DNA of 25,766 nt from Oppiella nova. Its lineage: Eukaryota; Arthropoda; Arachnida; Sarcoptiformes; Oppiidae. Numbering within the stretch: the first letter of the stretch is position 1; the number at the start of each line of letters is the position of its first letter. The DNA is taken from NCBI GenBank assembly GCA_905397405.1, contig CAJPVJ010000420.1, positions 1-25,766 of the forward strand, given 5' to 3'. The notes beneath the pieces were generated by a model. That model made no database searches and was not told the DNA's origin. It saw only the letters and a list, made by a program, of their open reading frames with translations. Position numbers and translations under genes: made by a program. Below are positions 10,341 to 22,732 of the stretch, piece after piece.

Positions 10341-11045
10341 GTAAGTCAATCATAAATAATTCGCGCACACATTCAGCGAGCACTGGGACACATCCCTTTC
10401 CCACATCACACCTGAATGTACTGTTGAGTGGGACGTGTAGGTAGGCTAAATATATTGTACTGTGGCATCTATTTATACCTGGGGGGAGGGGGGTTTAATG
10501 GCAACCGTACGGTAATTGCTGTGAGATTATAGACAATATATGTTAATATTATGTACAGACAAGTGAATCGCCAAAAGTCGTGCACAAAATAAAACAAAAG
10601 ACAAAAACTCATTATGTATTCAATCAAAATACAGAGTCAACCAACAAAAACATAAGTGTAACTTTTATTGTAGTTTTTGATTGTAATTTTTGTGTAGCAG
10701 TATGTATGTATGTGTGTGTAATAAATTGTTTTACAATAAGTGCTATAATTTATTATTATTTATGTTTTGCAGATGTTTTTTAATGTTTATTGAGAGTTGT
10801 GTTTATATTAGCGAATAATTCCACAATCGAGTGAATCGGTTGTACAAAAAAAAGTTATACATTATTTCCTATGAATGAGTGACTCTTTTTTGAACATATA
10901 TTTTATAGTAGCTCTCACTCAACACTTTAAATGCCTGTCCGGCCCAACACTTAAATCTAGAAATTTCTAACAATAGACGCGATTATTATTGGAGGCGAAA
11001 ACCTGTGATTTATTACGTTAGGCCATAGACTTAATTATAGTGGGC

Positions 11046-11076
11046 TCGAGAGCACCGGCTATTATATGGCTCTCGA
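11046..11076. repeat. Hairpin TCGAGAGC/GCTCTCGA enclosing GCACCGG
   Basis: A perfect 8-bp stem (11046-11053 with 11069-11076) encloses the motif core GCACCGG on its left side. No gene is seen around it. Confidence 0.6.
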
Positions 11077-12330
11077 CTATCTTTTTTTGCCATTTTATAC
11101 GATCACAAGCCGTGAGATAACCTTTTTTTGTGCCGATTGTACGCCTTTCCCAACGCTATATAACTCTCGTACACTTTAATACGAAATCATTTTTGGGGGA
11201 TATTTTAGTGTTGATGTCAGTCCTCCCAGTCCTCCTGCACTGCCTTCTAATTGCATGTATGGGAGAAAACGTGCGAACAATGCATATAAGATACCTGTGC
11301 TCTCATTTGATGGGGGAAGGGGTTTGCCAAGCGTTCACTCGCATACACACTATACAGTCGGCGCTAATCTACTGGTCATTCACAACAAAAACTTCACAAC
11401 ATATGCTCAAAACACTTATAAATCTTACAATAATTAGTAAATCTATTAACGTTTTGCTATAATTTCACAATAAATTAATGTGAGTTTTTAATGAATGACC
11501 TGTCGTTCCCCTCCTTTACCTGATATTTACCTCTATTGTAGTGCATATGTCATGTGTTTGTAGTGAGAGTCCCCCCCGTGTTCACCGCAACACACAATTG
11601 ATTGCAGAGTTTTATTATTGTTGTCAAAAAAATTATTTTCACTTCACTTAACATTTCTCTCAATTTTTATTCATATTTCTTGTTATAATTTATAATACCT
11701 GTGCCGACACACCAAACACTATACGGCATGCGATATAACAATTACGGGAGTGAACAGGTATAGGGGTTACACAGGTTTATGTAATAATAGGTTGTTTTGT
11801 TGAATGTGTTTCTAATCTGTAAGTAACAATTTCTGGCATTAATCGAAAAGTTAAAATTTTTATTAAAAGATAATATATTTTTCCAAAAAACATTTATCAC
11901 TTTAAATGATTATAATTTCAAATCTCAAGTTTAATGTAAAAATTGATTTTAATAAACAAGTTTTAATAAAAATTTCCCACTTTTTAGTTCATCTTTTTCA
12001 AGAACTTAACTCTAATTATATCTAAAATATCTGTTAATTACTGTCAGTATTCAAGACATGTATAAAGATGTCTTATAGAGACAAATGGTTGTCCACAGAT
12101 ATGTATACCGTATCTATCATACAATTATTTCCTTAAGATTTCTAGCCATTGATACAATCAGCTATTTTTTGTGTTAAAATATTTTTGCCAAATATATTTC
12201 AATAAACAATTGATTGATTGCCGATAAAAACGACCAAAATAAATGTAATGTTATATACATTTTAAACGACAGTTATTATTATTATTCCGTATTTTATTTA
12301 TAAAAATTGTATACATTTTGACACTTCCTT

Positions 12331-12331
<1 letters not shown>

Positions 12332-12370
<39 letters not shown>
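12332..12370 (+). repeat. (GA)n microsatellite
   Basis: The longest uninterrupted GA tract in the window, about 39 bases. Confidence 0.98.
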
Positions 12371-12374
<4 letters not shown>

Positions 12375-13035
12375 GCTACCAGTCCATAGAGTTATGCGAA
12401 AAAGCAGTACATAATTGAAATTCTTGTCACTCAATCAATTAGTTTTTGTAGTAATGCTTATGAAATAAAAATCAAATACAAAAATTTTGATAACTTTTTT
12501 TGACAACACATCAAATGAGCGAAATATTTAGACATTAAAATATAAATATAAAATAAATTTTAATTCATTTCTAATATATCTTTATGTCTTTTTTAGCATT
12601 TATAAAATACTTTTAAAATTAATTTATTTTCTTCCATATCCTATAGTCATATCAATTAAGTGTTGAAAATGTCTTAATATTTTCAATTTTATTACAAATT
12701 ACTGAAATTATTGATTGAATTAGAATTTGAAAAATTTACGGCAGTTAATAATTTTTAATTATAAATTTTGTTTTGAAAATGTGGGACTGGGAGGGCTGAC
12801 AAAACAGTAGATCATTAATGTTGTACTCTGTCTATTGCTTTAGGTATAGGTGTTCACTACAAACTTCAATTATAATAGCTTTAAATTGTAATTACATTGA
12901 AAAACAAGTGTTTTGAAAGACACGGACATTAAAACCATTGGTTTTCCTTAAATTAATTACAATTGATTTCGTTAAACCAAAAAATTTTCTCTACTATTAA
13001 ACAATAATTTCCTTAAAGCAAAACATTTTGTCAAA

Positions 13036-13056
13036 TCTCTCTCTCTCTCTCTCTCT
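13036..13056 (+). repeat. (CT)n microsatellite
   Basis: A 21-base CT tract in AT-rich DNA. Confidence 0.98.
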
Positions 13057-13387
13057 GACATAAATAATCTATGTTTAGGAAAAATAATACCAAAAAATCT
13101 AAGCAATTATAATATGGTTCTCATTGTGTATAAGACATGCATTCAATTAATATGTTTAATGAATTAGAAACAAACTCGCGATAAGAGTGAAGGCATTAAT
13201 CGTATATTTCATTATTTATTAATAGTGTTTGTAATTACCATTATTTGTGTCAAAAACGCAAACACTAACTAATAAATCGTTTGATAGACAAAAATAAACT
13301 CTCAAAACGAAGTGTATTAAGAAGTGATTCACAAAAATTTTCTACGCTTTTCACTATCTGTGCAAATGAGTGGAAAACAGATTAGAC

Positions 13388-13408
13388 GAGAGAGAGAGAG
13401 AGAGAGAG
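13388..13408 (+). repeat. (GA)n microsatellite
   Basis: A 21-base GA tract running into GTCACTGTC, a diverged form of the GAGAGCACTG arrangement. Confidence 0.98.
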
Positions 13409-13558
13409 TCACTGTCTAATGAACTGCAATTGTAGGCATATTTATTTAATCGCTACATTTGGGGTCATTTGGAAAGTTAATTAATTGATGAGATATTTCT
13501 CGACTCAAGAAATTCAATTGAAATCAATTACTATTTGCAATACACATTGTATGCCCTC

Positions 13559-13591
13559 CACTGGCACTGTAGTGATATACCAGTGCCAGTG
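13559..13591. repeat. Perfect 11-bp inverted repeat CACTGGCACTG/CAGTGCCAGTG
   Basis: The arms 13559-13569 and 13581-13591 flank 11 bases ending in ATAC, so the right arm completes ATACCAGTGC. It is one of the best inverted arrangements of the dispersed motif. Confidence 0.8.
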
Positions 13592-13851
13592 ATGTATTTG
13601 TGTGTATCTAATGGTCATTATCTATGCCACCACTCAAGAGCTACTGGTGCTATGATGTCTGCGCGCTGTTTGTCCAACAAATTCACAATAACTATTCAAG
13701 ACATATGATGGCAAATAATAATATCGATAAAACCAATGGTTTAGTGTACATAACGTATAGCTATTTATTTTATAATAAATATAATGAAGCGTTCAATAAC
13801 TTTGCGAAAATGATTGGCAGTTAAAGTCTGTGACACTATCTTAGGGGTGAA

Positions 13852-13875
13852 TAACGAGATAACGACATCTCGTTA
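13852..13875. repeat. Perfect 9-bp stem TAACGAGAT/ATCTCGTTA
   Basis: The arms flank the 6-base loop AACGAC. It resembles the outer part of the palindrome at 6321-6342 (ACGAGAT...ATCTC). A role as a rho-independent type terminator is not expected in this eukaryotic DNA. Confidence 0.7.
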
Positions 13876-15117
13876 ACCGAATATAATAGGAGACAAAAAT
13901 TTGATAGACTGATAGACACAGCGATAGTTTGTATGCCTTTAACTTTTAAAGTGGTTAAGGGATTAACTAAAACTAACTTACATTTGCAAATAACACACAA
14001 TTCTCTCATCGCATTCACAAACACAATGAGTGATCAGTGATAAGAATTTCATTGAATTCTCTGTTTTTGTGTGAATATACAGATATTCTGTACATTATAT
14101 TCCTGTTATCTATTGATTGCAAAGTTATACTCTTTCAGCTGAACTCACGAGTATTTCCACACAAATTATAACTTATTATTACTTCATTATTATATTTATT
14201 AATTATCTGCGAGGATTAATTGATAATCCAAATCTATTACTCACATGGATATACTATTATTTTAAAGTAGTTCCCAGTAGTCGAGTGTTTGGGACAGACA
14301 GTAGTCAGCAGTGGTTATCATAATTCAATATATATTTAATATATAATTATTATAACAAAACCTAATGAGAAAAAGATTTAAGGATTTCATTGCACTCTAG
14401 AAATGATAAAAAAAATACTAATCAATAGTTAAAGGGTTTGAAATAAATTATCACTGAATACTACTGTATATTATAAAGTGGTTTAGATGTGAACCAATAA
14501 AACATTACACTTTCAATTGAAAACCATTATCGCAATTGGTATTACAACTGTATGTATATTGTGGAGAGTGTTTTGCAATTTGTTAAATTGAGTAATATTA
14601 GCAATAATAAGTGGTATATTAGATTAATTCAATCATTAAACTCATGTCTGTCTGATATGTTTAAAACAATTGCCAATATTTTTATTTCTCATATACTGTC
14701 AAGAGTTTTGTTTTATTTGATTATCCATCCAATGATAGGTTTAGATTGATTTTAAACAAACCTCTTCACAACAAAATAAAAAACTTATTTATCAATAATA
14801 TTCTCAATTCCTCTCAACATTTCATGATTTGATTTGTGAGAACTACTTAAATATCATAGGATTATAAGTGATGTTATGAGAGGGGGAGGGGGAGAGAGAC
14901 AGAGACCTATACGAGAAAATATAGTATCAAATAAATTATTTTATGAATACTGAAGTTGTGGTGACTTTTTCTGATCAAATCTAAATGCATAACGAATTTA
15001 GTATTAATAACTAGAATATCATATCATATAAAATAAATTTCGTTTTTATTTTAAAATAAATGCTTATAAATAAAGATAATTTTTGTCATAAATTTTAAGG
15101 TTTTACTTCAAGTCAAG

Positions 15118-15140
15118 CTCTCTCTCTCTCTCTCTCTCTC
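15118..15140 (+). repeat. (CT)n microsatellite
   Basis: A 23-base CT tract, about 100 bp before the motif site CCGGTGCCCTCTC at 15239. Confidence 0.98.
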
Positions 15141-16017
15141 GCTAATCATTGAAACATTTATCGAAAGCAAAATCACATTTTTAACAGCGTTTCTCATAAT
15201 TTACAATATTTATGACGACTGTCCTCTTGCTATACAATCCGGTGCCCTCTCCTCTTGAGTGGTCTCTCGGAGTCTCTCATAAAAAGCAATTTTTTCTGTT
15301 TTTCTCAGAAATTTCCTCATATTTTCGACTCCAATAAAAATTATAAAACATATACTTATAGGTAATACACATATATTTATGTCTACCGTACGTAACGAAT
15401 GTCTGTCCCATTCATACCACTCTTCACAATATAAAATCGAGAATTTATATAACATTATAACAAACACAACATGTCTTTAAAGCATAGAAAATGAGACAAA
15501 ATTTATTACACGATTCAATGGATTCAATGTTTAGCACTAAAACATGTTTTTAAAAGATCTGTTACTGTATTACAGATAATGTCTAATATTATACGGTTTT
15601 GGATGAAAAATTATTTCATTGAATGCTATTTTGTGTAAAGAATTCGTATTAAGAGAAAAGTAGTTATAATTTCGCGAACCGATAAAATCCATGTCAACAT
15701 TCAATAGCATGTGTTTGTCTTTTTGGACAATAATTTTAAAATTAGTCTCTAAATTGCAGTTTCAAGTGAACAGTATTTTATATATATGATGGTGTATTTC
15801 AAACTGTTTTGGACATTAAACTCAATCAACGAAATGTTAATCTCGTTTCTCGTATTTTATTATTATTTTCTTATTTCTCTAACCACTGAAAGACTCGCTG
15901 ATAAAAAACAACTGAAGATTTGTTTTGATGATAAGCGCTTGAAAAACAGATTATTTGAAGGAATTATAGTTTTTGCACCAAATTTTTATTTATAATTATT
16001 ATATTAAGAGTTATACT

Positions 16018-16055
<38 letters not shown>

Positions 16056-19000
16056 CAGCAAAATTCCTAATGAATAAAACTCATCAAAAATTAAAATCTA
16101 ATAAATTTAAATCCAAAACAAAATTTAAAACTTTGCATTTTGCTCAATAAATTTGATATTCTGTTGACAATTATTATAATCTGTCAGAAAAACAAAAATG
16201 AATATTTGAATAAATTGACAAGCAAATTGGAAATTATAATTTTATAAAAAATATATATTTTTAATAAAAATATAGATATTTATAATAAATATTAATTTAT
16301 TAAAATTGCAGTCATGATGGAAAGTGGGTCTACGAGTACATTTGAATGCGAAATACATTTGAATATCAATGTAATATTTGCTAAAATATAAATAATTATT
16401 TCATTTAAAATCACAAACAAATGGTTTTAAGTGTTAATCAAATCAGAAAAACCAGTAAAAAATTTTAATCAAATATTAGCAATATTTCTGTACATTAATA
16501 AACATCTGACAATTCCCTCACAAAAATGAGACCAATTTTTGGTATGAAAACCAGTCTTAAAAAACTAAACTTAAGTAAAGTATATATTTAGTGAACTTCG
16601 ATATAAAACAAGTAAAAAATTGTTATAACAAATCAAATAACATCTGCTATTAAACTGAAAGCTCTATCTATCTCTCACTAATACATAACGAGTATATCTG
16701 GTTTGTTATTAAAAGACATTAAAAGTCATATAAATGTTAATTATTTGAGTCGCGAAAAAATTATTTCATTTTATTTATTATGATTTTCTGCTCTTTTTTC
16801 TCTCTCTTTCTGATAAACACGAGACTGAATCAGAAATTTAGCGAAAAAATAAGTAAATATATAAATAAATAATACAAATATCGCTAAAAGTTCATCAAAA
16901 AAGCAAAATCTTTTCATGTTTTTGCTGTTTTGCCCAAAAATACTCTTAACTCTGTTGACAAACCATAAGTTATACTAAATTAAAGGATTTAAATGCTATT
17001 TAAAAGTTTTTATATCACTTTTTCTGATTAATTTCCAAATGTATTCACTATAAAGTAGTCTTTTATTTGAAATGCAATTAATCCACAAATTCTTTAACAA
17101 ACACTAAATGTCTGAATAGATTCCTTGCCATCAAATCTGATTATTTTAAATCATTATAAATGTTAATTTAATTTAACATAATTCATAATAAATCAGACAA
17201 TTTATTTCTTAATACTATATTTATTTGTTGAAATAATAGTCCAAAAAACTTATTAAATAAATTGATAATAATTCAAAGTTATTTTTAGATTAATTAGCAT
17301 TTATTTAGATATTAGATATTAATTACATCGTTATAAAAATATCTTAAAATTATAATAAAACATACTGTTTATCAGGGAAAGTGTTTTTGTAAGAAAGTAC
17401 TCTTAAATTACACTTATTTTAGATCAACATTTCAAATTCAATGGCTTATATTAAATTAAGTTTAATTTTAATAGTCTTATGCTTTAATTTTATACTATAA
17501 TTAATTATTTGACAAATATTTCTTTAAATATCATTAAAACTCGTTTTAAATTAAAATTTTAGAGATAAATGCAGAGAAATTATGTGCAAGAATAAAATAT
17601 ACGAAAATAAGGTATACAGCAAAACAAAATATATAGTGATTTAATTCATTGCCTTAAATTAGATTATAAGCTAAGATTGTTGCGATTTATTTATGCAAAC
17701 ATTCATTTGAATAATTATCAGATTTTAGGCAAAGTTTTAATTCATGAAAATGAGTTTTTCGTTACGATTTCTATCCATTGGTTTTTATAGCATTTGATTT
17801 AATTGATAGTTATGCAAATGAGTAAAGTGAACAGGGCTCTATTTTTATGCCTCAACATCAAGGACTTCTGCACTCATTGTTCTCTAGTTTTTAATTGTCT
17901 TATAATTAAATACTAAACAATTATTTATAATTAATAACAACTACCAATTAATAAGCCAAAAACAAATAAATAAATTTAAATATTAATTAATTAGATAAGA
18001 CCTTGCTTAGTGAAAGAATTAGTACATATGCAAAATTTTATATACAGTACTATTTTGGATATTTTAAAAATTCAAATTAATTTAAACCTATAAATGATTT
18101 TATAGTAAGAAACAGAGATTATGTCATTACATAAGTTATGTGTCGCAAAAAATATAGACATTTATTCAGTGTTTGGCAAAAGTGTAGAAATATAGGGTTG
18201 GGTGCAAGGGGTCGGCATACAGGGGAACAACACCAGAAAAAATACATAACTTAACAATGGGTTTAGTGTATTCTCTTCTCAGATGAATGAGAAATTGAAA
18301 TGAAATTTATGTTTTGTGTCCTAAAACTTGTAATTATTTATATGCGAGCCTAATGTGAGTGAAAGGAAAGTGTCGCTAATATTATACAACAGAATATGTC
18401 ATCAAAAGACAATACACTCTCATATTTAGCAACAAAAGGCTAATTAAGTAATAATTCTTGTCGTCTAAACACATACACATCAGCCGACAGACTAAGTAAT
18501 GATTTTTCTTGTTTTCTGCCAAATAATACACTAATAATATGTTTCGAGAGACAAAAACGACTAATACTGGTATACTATATACTATTCAATATATATTTGC
18601 ATCACTTTTCACACCAATGTTCTCAACTCATGTGTGAATGAATTAAAAAATGAGTATTTTTTGTGCAAAAATAGTAATTTATTATACATTCAAGAATATT
18701 ACAAACATTATACATTAGATGCGAGATAGTAGACAGGTCGTTTCCTTAATATGCAACAAGACAATAGTCAATAAACAAATAAAATACACAAATATTAATA
18801 ACGATAATGGCAAACAACTACAACATCAAACACAACAACAAAAGTTTTGAACATAAATTGCAAACAATAAATCAGTTGGCATTTCATCGGAAACACAAAA
18901 AACAGTCAAATAATAGTCTATACAATATGCGAGTGTTTATTAGCCTCTCGATTCTCAAACATATAAATCTCTATTCAAATCAATTGCCTTTTGAATGAAA

Positions 19001-19188
19001 AGTAACACAAAAGAAATGAGAGAGAAATTTATACGAAGTTTTTTGTGGGGTTTTATTTTTCTCGCGGATGAGAATATATTTATATTTTTTGAGATATTTT
19101 TATATATCGATGGCTCATATGTTTGACAGATAATTGAGTGATGCGTTCAATAAGTGCACAAAAATTTACAATTGAATCGCTTCTGAAT

Positions 19189-19189
<1 letters not shown>
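15141..19189. other. Very AT-rich non-coding stretch
   Basis: Long A and T runs dominate, stop codons are dense on both strands, and only one GA tract and one motif copy (15239) break it. A G-rich spot at 18195-18235 has four G runs but one long loop. It could act as matrix-attachment-type DNA; that is inference from composition only. Confidence 0.6.
16021..16053 (+). repeat. (GA)n microsatellite
   Basis: A 33-base GA tract; the only prominent simple repeat between 15.2 and 19.1 kb. Confidence 0.98.

Positions 19190-19220
<31 letters not shown>
19190..19220 (+). repeat. (GA)n microsatellite
   Basis: A 31-base GA tract about 105 bp outside the visible start of the left inverted arm. Confidence 0.98.
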
Positions 19221-19223
<3 letters not shown>

Positions 19224-19326
19224 TGTTCATTTGGCTTACATTTAAATTACCCGAAATAATAAGTCAAACAAACAAAATGATTGGAGAAAAAAGTTTTTGA
19301 TAGTTTGAGAAAAATCTTCAAAACCT

Positions 19327-19945
19327 TTTTTTGCAGAAGTTTTGATGGTATTGGCGACAAAAAAGTGTGTATTTTTATGTTTATATATAGAGTATCGGCG
19401 ATTATATCGACCACCTAAACGGAACTGGAGGCAAATGAGTGTGAATTAGTCTAAAGTTTTGTAAATAATACACGCGATTGTAAAGTATTTGATTTAGTTT
19501 TTAATAATTCAAAAAAGCATCACTAGTTGTGTCGCACCGGTAGTATCGAGATGTGCGAGAATTTGCATCTAAAAACCATAATGTCTGATATAAATAGATA
19601 CATAATTTTCGGATATGCTTCTTATATTTTAGTCAATTTGTTAAATAAAATTTTTTTTATAATGTTTGTGTGCACTTTATTAATGGTTAAGTATAAAGCC
19701 TACAATTATTTACTATTTGAGTACATTTAAAAATAGATTGATTAAAATATCAATAGATAGGTTTATTGTAAGCCGCATAAAGCCACTAAAATTAAAATCA
19801 TGAATACAACAAGCCGGTTAATTAGGGTGTAAACCCCAAAAATTAAGTCCTATCATAGGGTATAGTCATATATCTAACACTCATTCAGACAATAGCTTTT
19901 GCCATTCAGTCGACACACGAATACAATAACAATAACACAAAAAAT
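19327..19945 (+). repeat. Long inverted repeat, left arm
   Basis: This 619-bp segment matches the reverse complement of 25149-25766. By hand alignment I count 7 substitutions and 3 single-base indels, about 98% identity. The match stops sharply at 19945. Its outer end cannot be placed because the partner arm runs off the window. The open frame at 19527-19730 inside the arm is not kept in the other copy, which has an indel, so the arm is probably non-coding. Long terminal inverted repeats of a DNA element and an inverted segmental duplication both remain possible. Confidence 0.95.
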
Positions 19946-20171
19946 AAGTAAATCTAAAAAGGTTTACGAATATTTACACTCAAAAATGTGTTTTATGATT
20001 GACTGAACACTTTTTATATACTGTATATACATAATGATTATTAAATACACTACAATATATCCTAGTGTTGCATAAGGCTTATCGATACATGTATGGCATG
20101 TGTGTAATGTGTGCACCGATAGTGTATGCATTTGAATGGATGGGAACAGTTGGATGGATGGGCGGATTGGA

Positions 20172-20511
20172 CTAATTGTCGAGGAAGTCCATTGTTAGAG
20201 CTGTCAGTTTAAGTTGAGTGGCAATCACGGGCCCAAACAATTGGCCGCCAAATGCACTCCAATAACGCTAAATACACTCACATTTACGTAACACTCAAAC
20301 ACCATCTGACAGTCACTTGTGTTTGCATTTTGAGGGCTTATTATTAGCGCATAAATAGCTTATGGAGTGTAAGAAATCATAACTTCTTGTGTTTTTTGTT
20401 GTTGTTGTGGAGGTATTATTCATACCATACCCACCATAACAGGTTCAGAGGTTTGCCATCCATTTGATCGCCACTTAAGATGTATTTGAGATCCTTATCG
20501 CGACGTTTCAT
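20172..20511 (-). other. Tentative two-exon minus-strand open frame
   Basis: On the minus strand, 20511-20431 reads ATG plus 26 codons (starting MKRRDKDLKYILSGD) up to a GG|GTATGG donor. A TTTAG acceptor then opens 20267-20172 in the same phase, with 31 codons (including WSAFGGQLFGPVIATQLK) to a stop. Both pieces are GC-richer than their surroundings, and joining keeps frame. Against it: the product would be only 58 residues, the patch is also open in a plus-strand frame, there is no clear polyadenylation signal, and the family is not recognised. Treat it as a coding hypothesis only. Confidence 0.15.
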
Positions 20512-20523
20512 CTCTCACTTCAG

Positions 20524-20525
<2 letters not shown>

Positions 20526-20560
<35 letters not shown>
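20526..20560 (+). repeat. (CT)n microsatellite
   Basis: A 35-base CT tract lying just upstream, on the minus strand, of the tentative ATG at 20511. Confidence 0.98.
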
Positions 20561-20563
<3 letters not shown>

Positions 20564-21014
20564 ATTAAACAACTACTCATTTCTAATCAATACTTCTTAT
20601 TTGAAAAATATTCTTATATTTCTATTAATATGAAAATAACACACATTTCAATGTATTATTCGCATTCATTAGTCATTTCTTCAAATGAAGTATTAATTCA
20701 ATTATATTTATTACATAAACCCTTTTGCCATACAAAACAAGTTTTGTAATACACAAAAATATGTGTTTATTTTTATTGAATCAAAAGCTGAATAAAAAAA
20801 TTATAATATATCTAAAAACCATTTGATGCGATGGCTAATCAATTATTTTATTTACCGGAAAATTGATACGAAAACTAAGGTTATATAATACTACTGTATA
20901 TATATATTTGATAACTAAGTCATATTCAATGTGTGAGTTCTTCTCACAAAGTAATGAATTATTGATATTTGAATTGAGAATATATTACCGAATAATAAAT
21001 AAAACATCACTCAA

Positions 21015-21041
21015 TCTCTCTCTCTCTCCCTCTCCCCTCTC
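21015..21041 (+). repeat. Imperfect (CT)n microsatellite
   Basis: A CT tract interrupted by extra Cs. Confidence 0.9.
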
Positions 21042-21420
21042 ATTAAAATTGTTATATTTATTTAAAACTATTTTAAACAAAATTTCTAATTTTTTTATTT
21101 TTTTAATCAAATTATGACATGTACTGTAAAATGTTGTAAAGTATATTTGTATCGATTATAGTTAATGGTGATTTTAGAAATGTTTTATAAATTGCAACTA
21201 GTGAGAAAAATAATAATTTAGGTTAATCCATGCTAGTGCAACATTTCATTGTAATCTATTTATGTGACTTATATTTATCATACATTATATTTAAATCTCA
21301 AAACCTCTGCTCACGTAATAAAGACATAAATATGATGTAAGTATGAGTGAGAAGACTAAATCTTAAGGAAATCGGTATAGAAACTGGAGTTTTATATTAA
21401 TTACAAATATTAATATATAA

Positions 21421-21444
21421 GTTATAAGTTAAGTTATAAGTTAT
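21421..21444 (+). repeat. 12-bp tandem repeat, two copies
   Basis: GTTATAAGTTAA is followed by GTTATAAGTTAT, one mismatch. Confidence 0.85.
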
Positions 21445-21968
21445 ACGACAAAAGTCTATGTTATATGCAAAAATTGTATCTCAATTGTGATACTTCTAAA
21501 AATTTCAACAAATAGTTTGCATAAAATATTCTGTAATTTGGAGACTTGTGATCACAAGTTGTGAAATACCTAATTCTGAATATAAAACATAAAAACATTG
21601 CATTTTAATAGCCATTTCCTGTCGAGTTTCTAATATTCTTGTTTGGCAAACAAAATTCAATAATTGGACCCAAAATAGGCTCAAATAGCAATCCAATGCA
21701 TGGGAGCTGTCAATAGTATGTATATATCATGAATACAAATATTTAACGAGACTTTCCTGTAATTCACACCAAAAAACTATTTTTTCAAACAATTTCTGAA
21801 CGAAAAAAAGAAGATATCAGTCGAAAGAATAGACGAAAAATACATTTTCACGCGAGTCTCGCATTCATACGGCAATAATGATCGGACACATCTCACTGGA
21901 AATTGGCCTCAAAATGCATTTTATTATTATAACACGATTCGTAACTATAGTTAACGTTGAATAGTCTG

Positions 21969-22225
21969 AACAAACATATAATGACATGTAATTTGTCAGT
22001 ATATTTGGCAGTAAATAGTGACTGACTTTTTCAAAGTCAATGCGAAATCATATATGAATTACGGATCAAACAAAACGTGTGAACAAAACCATTGAAAACA
22101 AACATATAATGACATGTAATTTGTCAGTATATTTGGCAGTAAATAGTGACTGACTTTTTCAAAGTCAATGCGAAATCATATATGAATTACGGATCAAACA
22201 AAACGTGTGAACAAAACCATTGAAA
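21969..22225. repeat. Perfect 128-bp tandem duplication
   Basis: Two adjacent copies, 21969-22096 and 22097-22225, are identical base for base as read by eye; the match ends at 22225. The unit is AT-rich, has no evident open frame and lies between the long inverted arms. It looks like a very recent tandem duplication, or an allelic or assembly duplication. Confidence 0.95.
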
Positions 22226-22643
22226 GACTAAAAGCAAGACTTCTTTCTCTCTCATTGTTTACGTAATATTTGGTATAGAAATCATGAAATACACGAAAAT
22301 CTGTGCGAAATATTTAATACCATTTGTGTTGCGATCATAATCACCAAACACTCACTCAATACAAATGCCATCAAAAAACATCATCTCTTCAGACATAATA
22401 TGAAATATTATTTGTCTAAAGGATTGCCTCCTATTTGTCACTAATATTATAGACTAAATCCCAAAGTTTTTGTCGACTTTTTAAATAAAACACAATTTTT
22501 TACGAATCAATCAAATAATGTCCACATTTTATGCAAAATAAATATTTAATTGAATGAATGAAATGCTAACAAAAAAGATCTTTTAATCCTTTTTTCAGAT
22601 TATTTTGTATCGATTTTTATGATTGAATTTTAAAAACTTAATA

Positions 22644-22690
22644 ATAGTTCCCAACCTTTTGGCTACACTTCCCTATCGTTTCGATCGGAA
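22644..22690. mobile_element. Possible hAT-type transposon terminus (fragment)
   Basis: AGTTCCCAACCTTTTGGCTAC resembles the widespread hAT/MITE end CAGTGGTTCCCAACCTTTT, followed by a CTACAC and CCCTATC stretch of similar style. The leading CAGTG is not intact, and no matching opposite end or target duplication was found. If real, it is a decayed single end. Confidence 0.25.
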
Positions 22691-22732
22691 TACTTATACA
22701 TAATAATAATTTCTAATGACTTATAGGTGGCC

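Larger units (their letters stand above)
10150..13387. other. Non-coding stretch, patchy composition
   Basis: Apart from the tentative exon, it holds motif copies at 10380, 11052, 11293 and 11697 and two microsatellites. The largest open frame (11130-11462, 110 codons) overlaps a motif copy and shows no recognisable domain, so it is not called. Confidence 0.6.
13409..15117. other. Non-coding stretch
   Basis: It has two inverted repeats (13559-13591 and 13852-13875) and otherwise AT-rich DNA. Frames at 13624-13824, 13836-14024 and 14117-14323 are short and unrecognised. Confidence 0.6.
20561..21968. other. AT-rich non-coding stretch between the inverted arms
   Basis: The frames at 20480-20749 and 20863-21117 run through CT tracts, and 21505-21696 is short and unrecognised. 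No gene is supported. Confidence 0.6.

Noticed and set aside
11130-11462. 110-codon open frame, the longest in the window
   Set aside because: No known domain, mixed hydrophobic and unbiased composition, and overlap with a dispersed motif copy; a length attainable by chance in a GC-richer patch.
7798-13591. Tc1/mariner-type ends suggested by CAGTGC strings
   Set aside because: The inverted pairs are too short, lack matching outer repeats or convincing TA target duplications, and no transposase remnant is present.
3513-13728. TATCGATA strings resembling the DRE/BEAF motif (near 3513 and 13721)
   Set aside because: Only scattered AT-rich octamers with no gene nearby; not enough to call regulatory or insulator sites.
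15210-15467. 85-codon minus-strand frame with a hydrophobic stretch and charged C-terminal part
   Set aside because: No family recognised, no splice or polyadenylation context, and its end falls on a dispersed motif copy (15239).
18195-18235. Third G-quadruplex candidate
   Set aside because: One loop is about 10 bases, outside the usual rule.
19527-19730. 67-codon frame within the left inverted arm
   Set aside because: The right-arm copy has an indel that breaks the frame, so there is no sign of protein-level selection.
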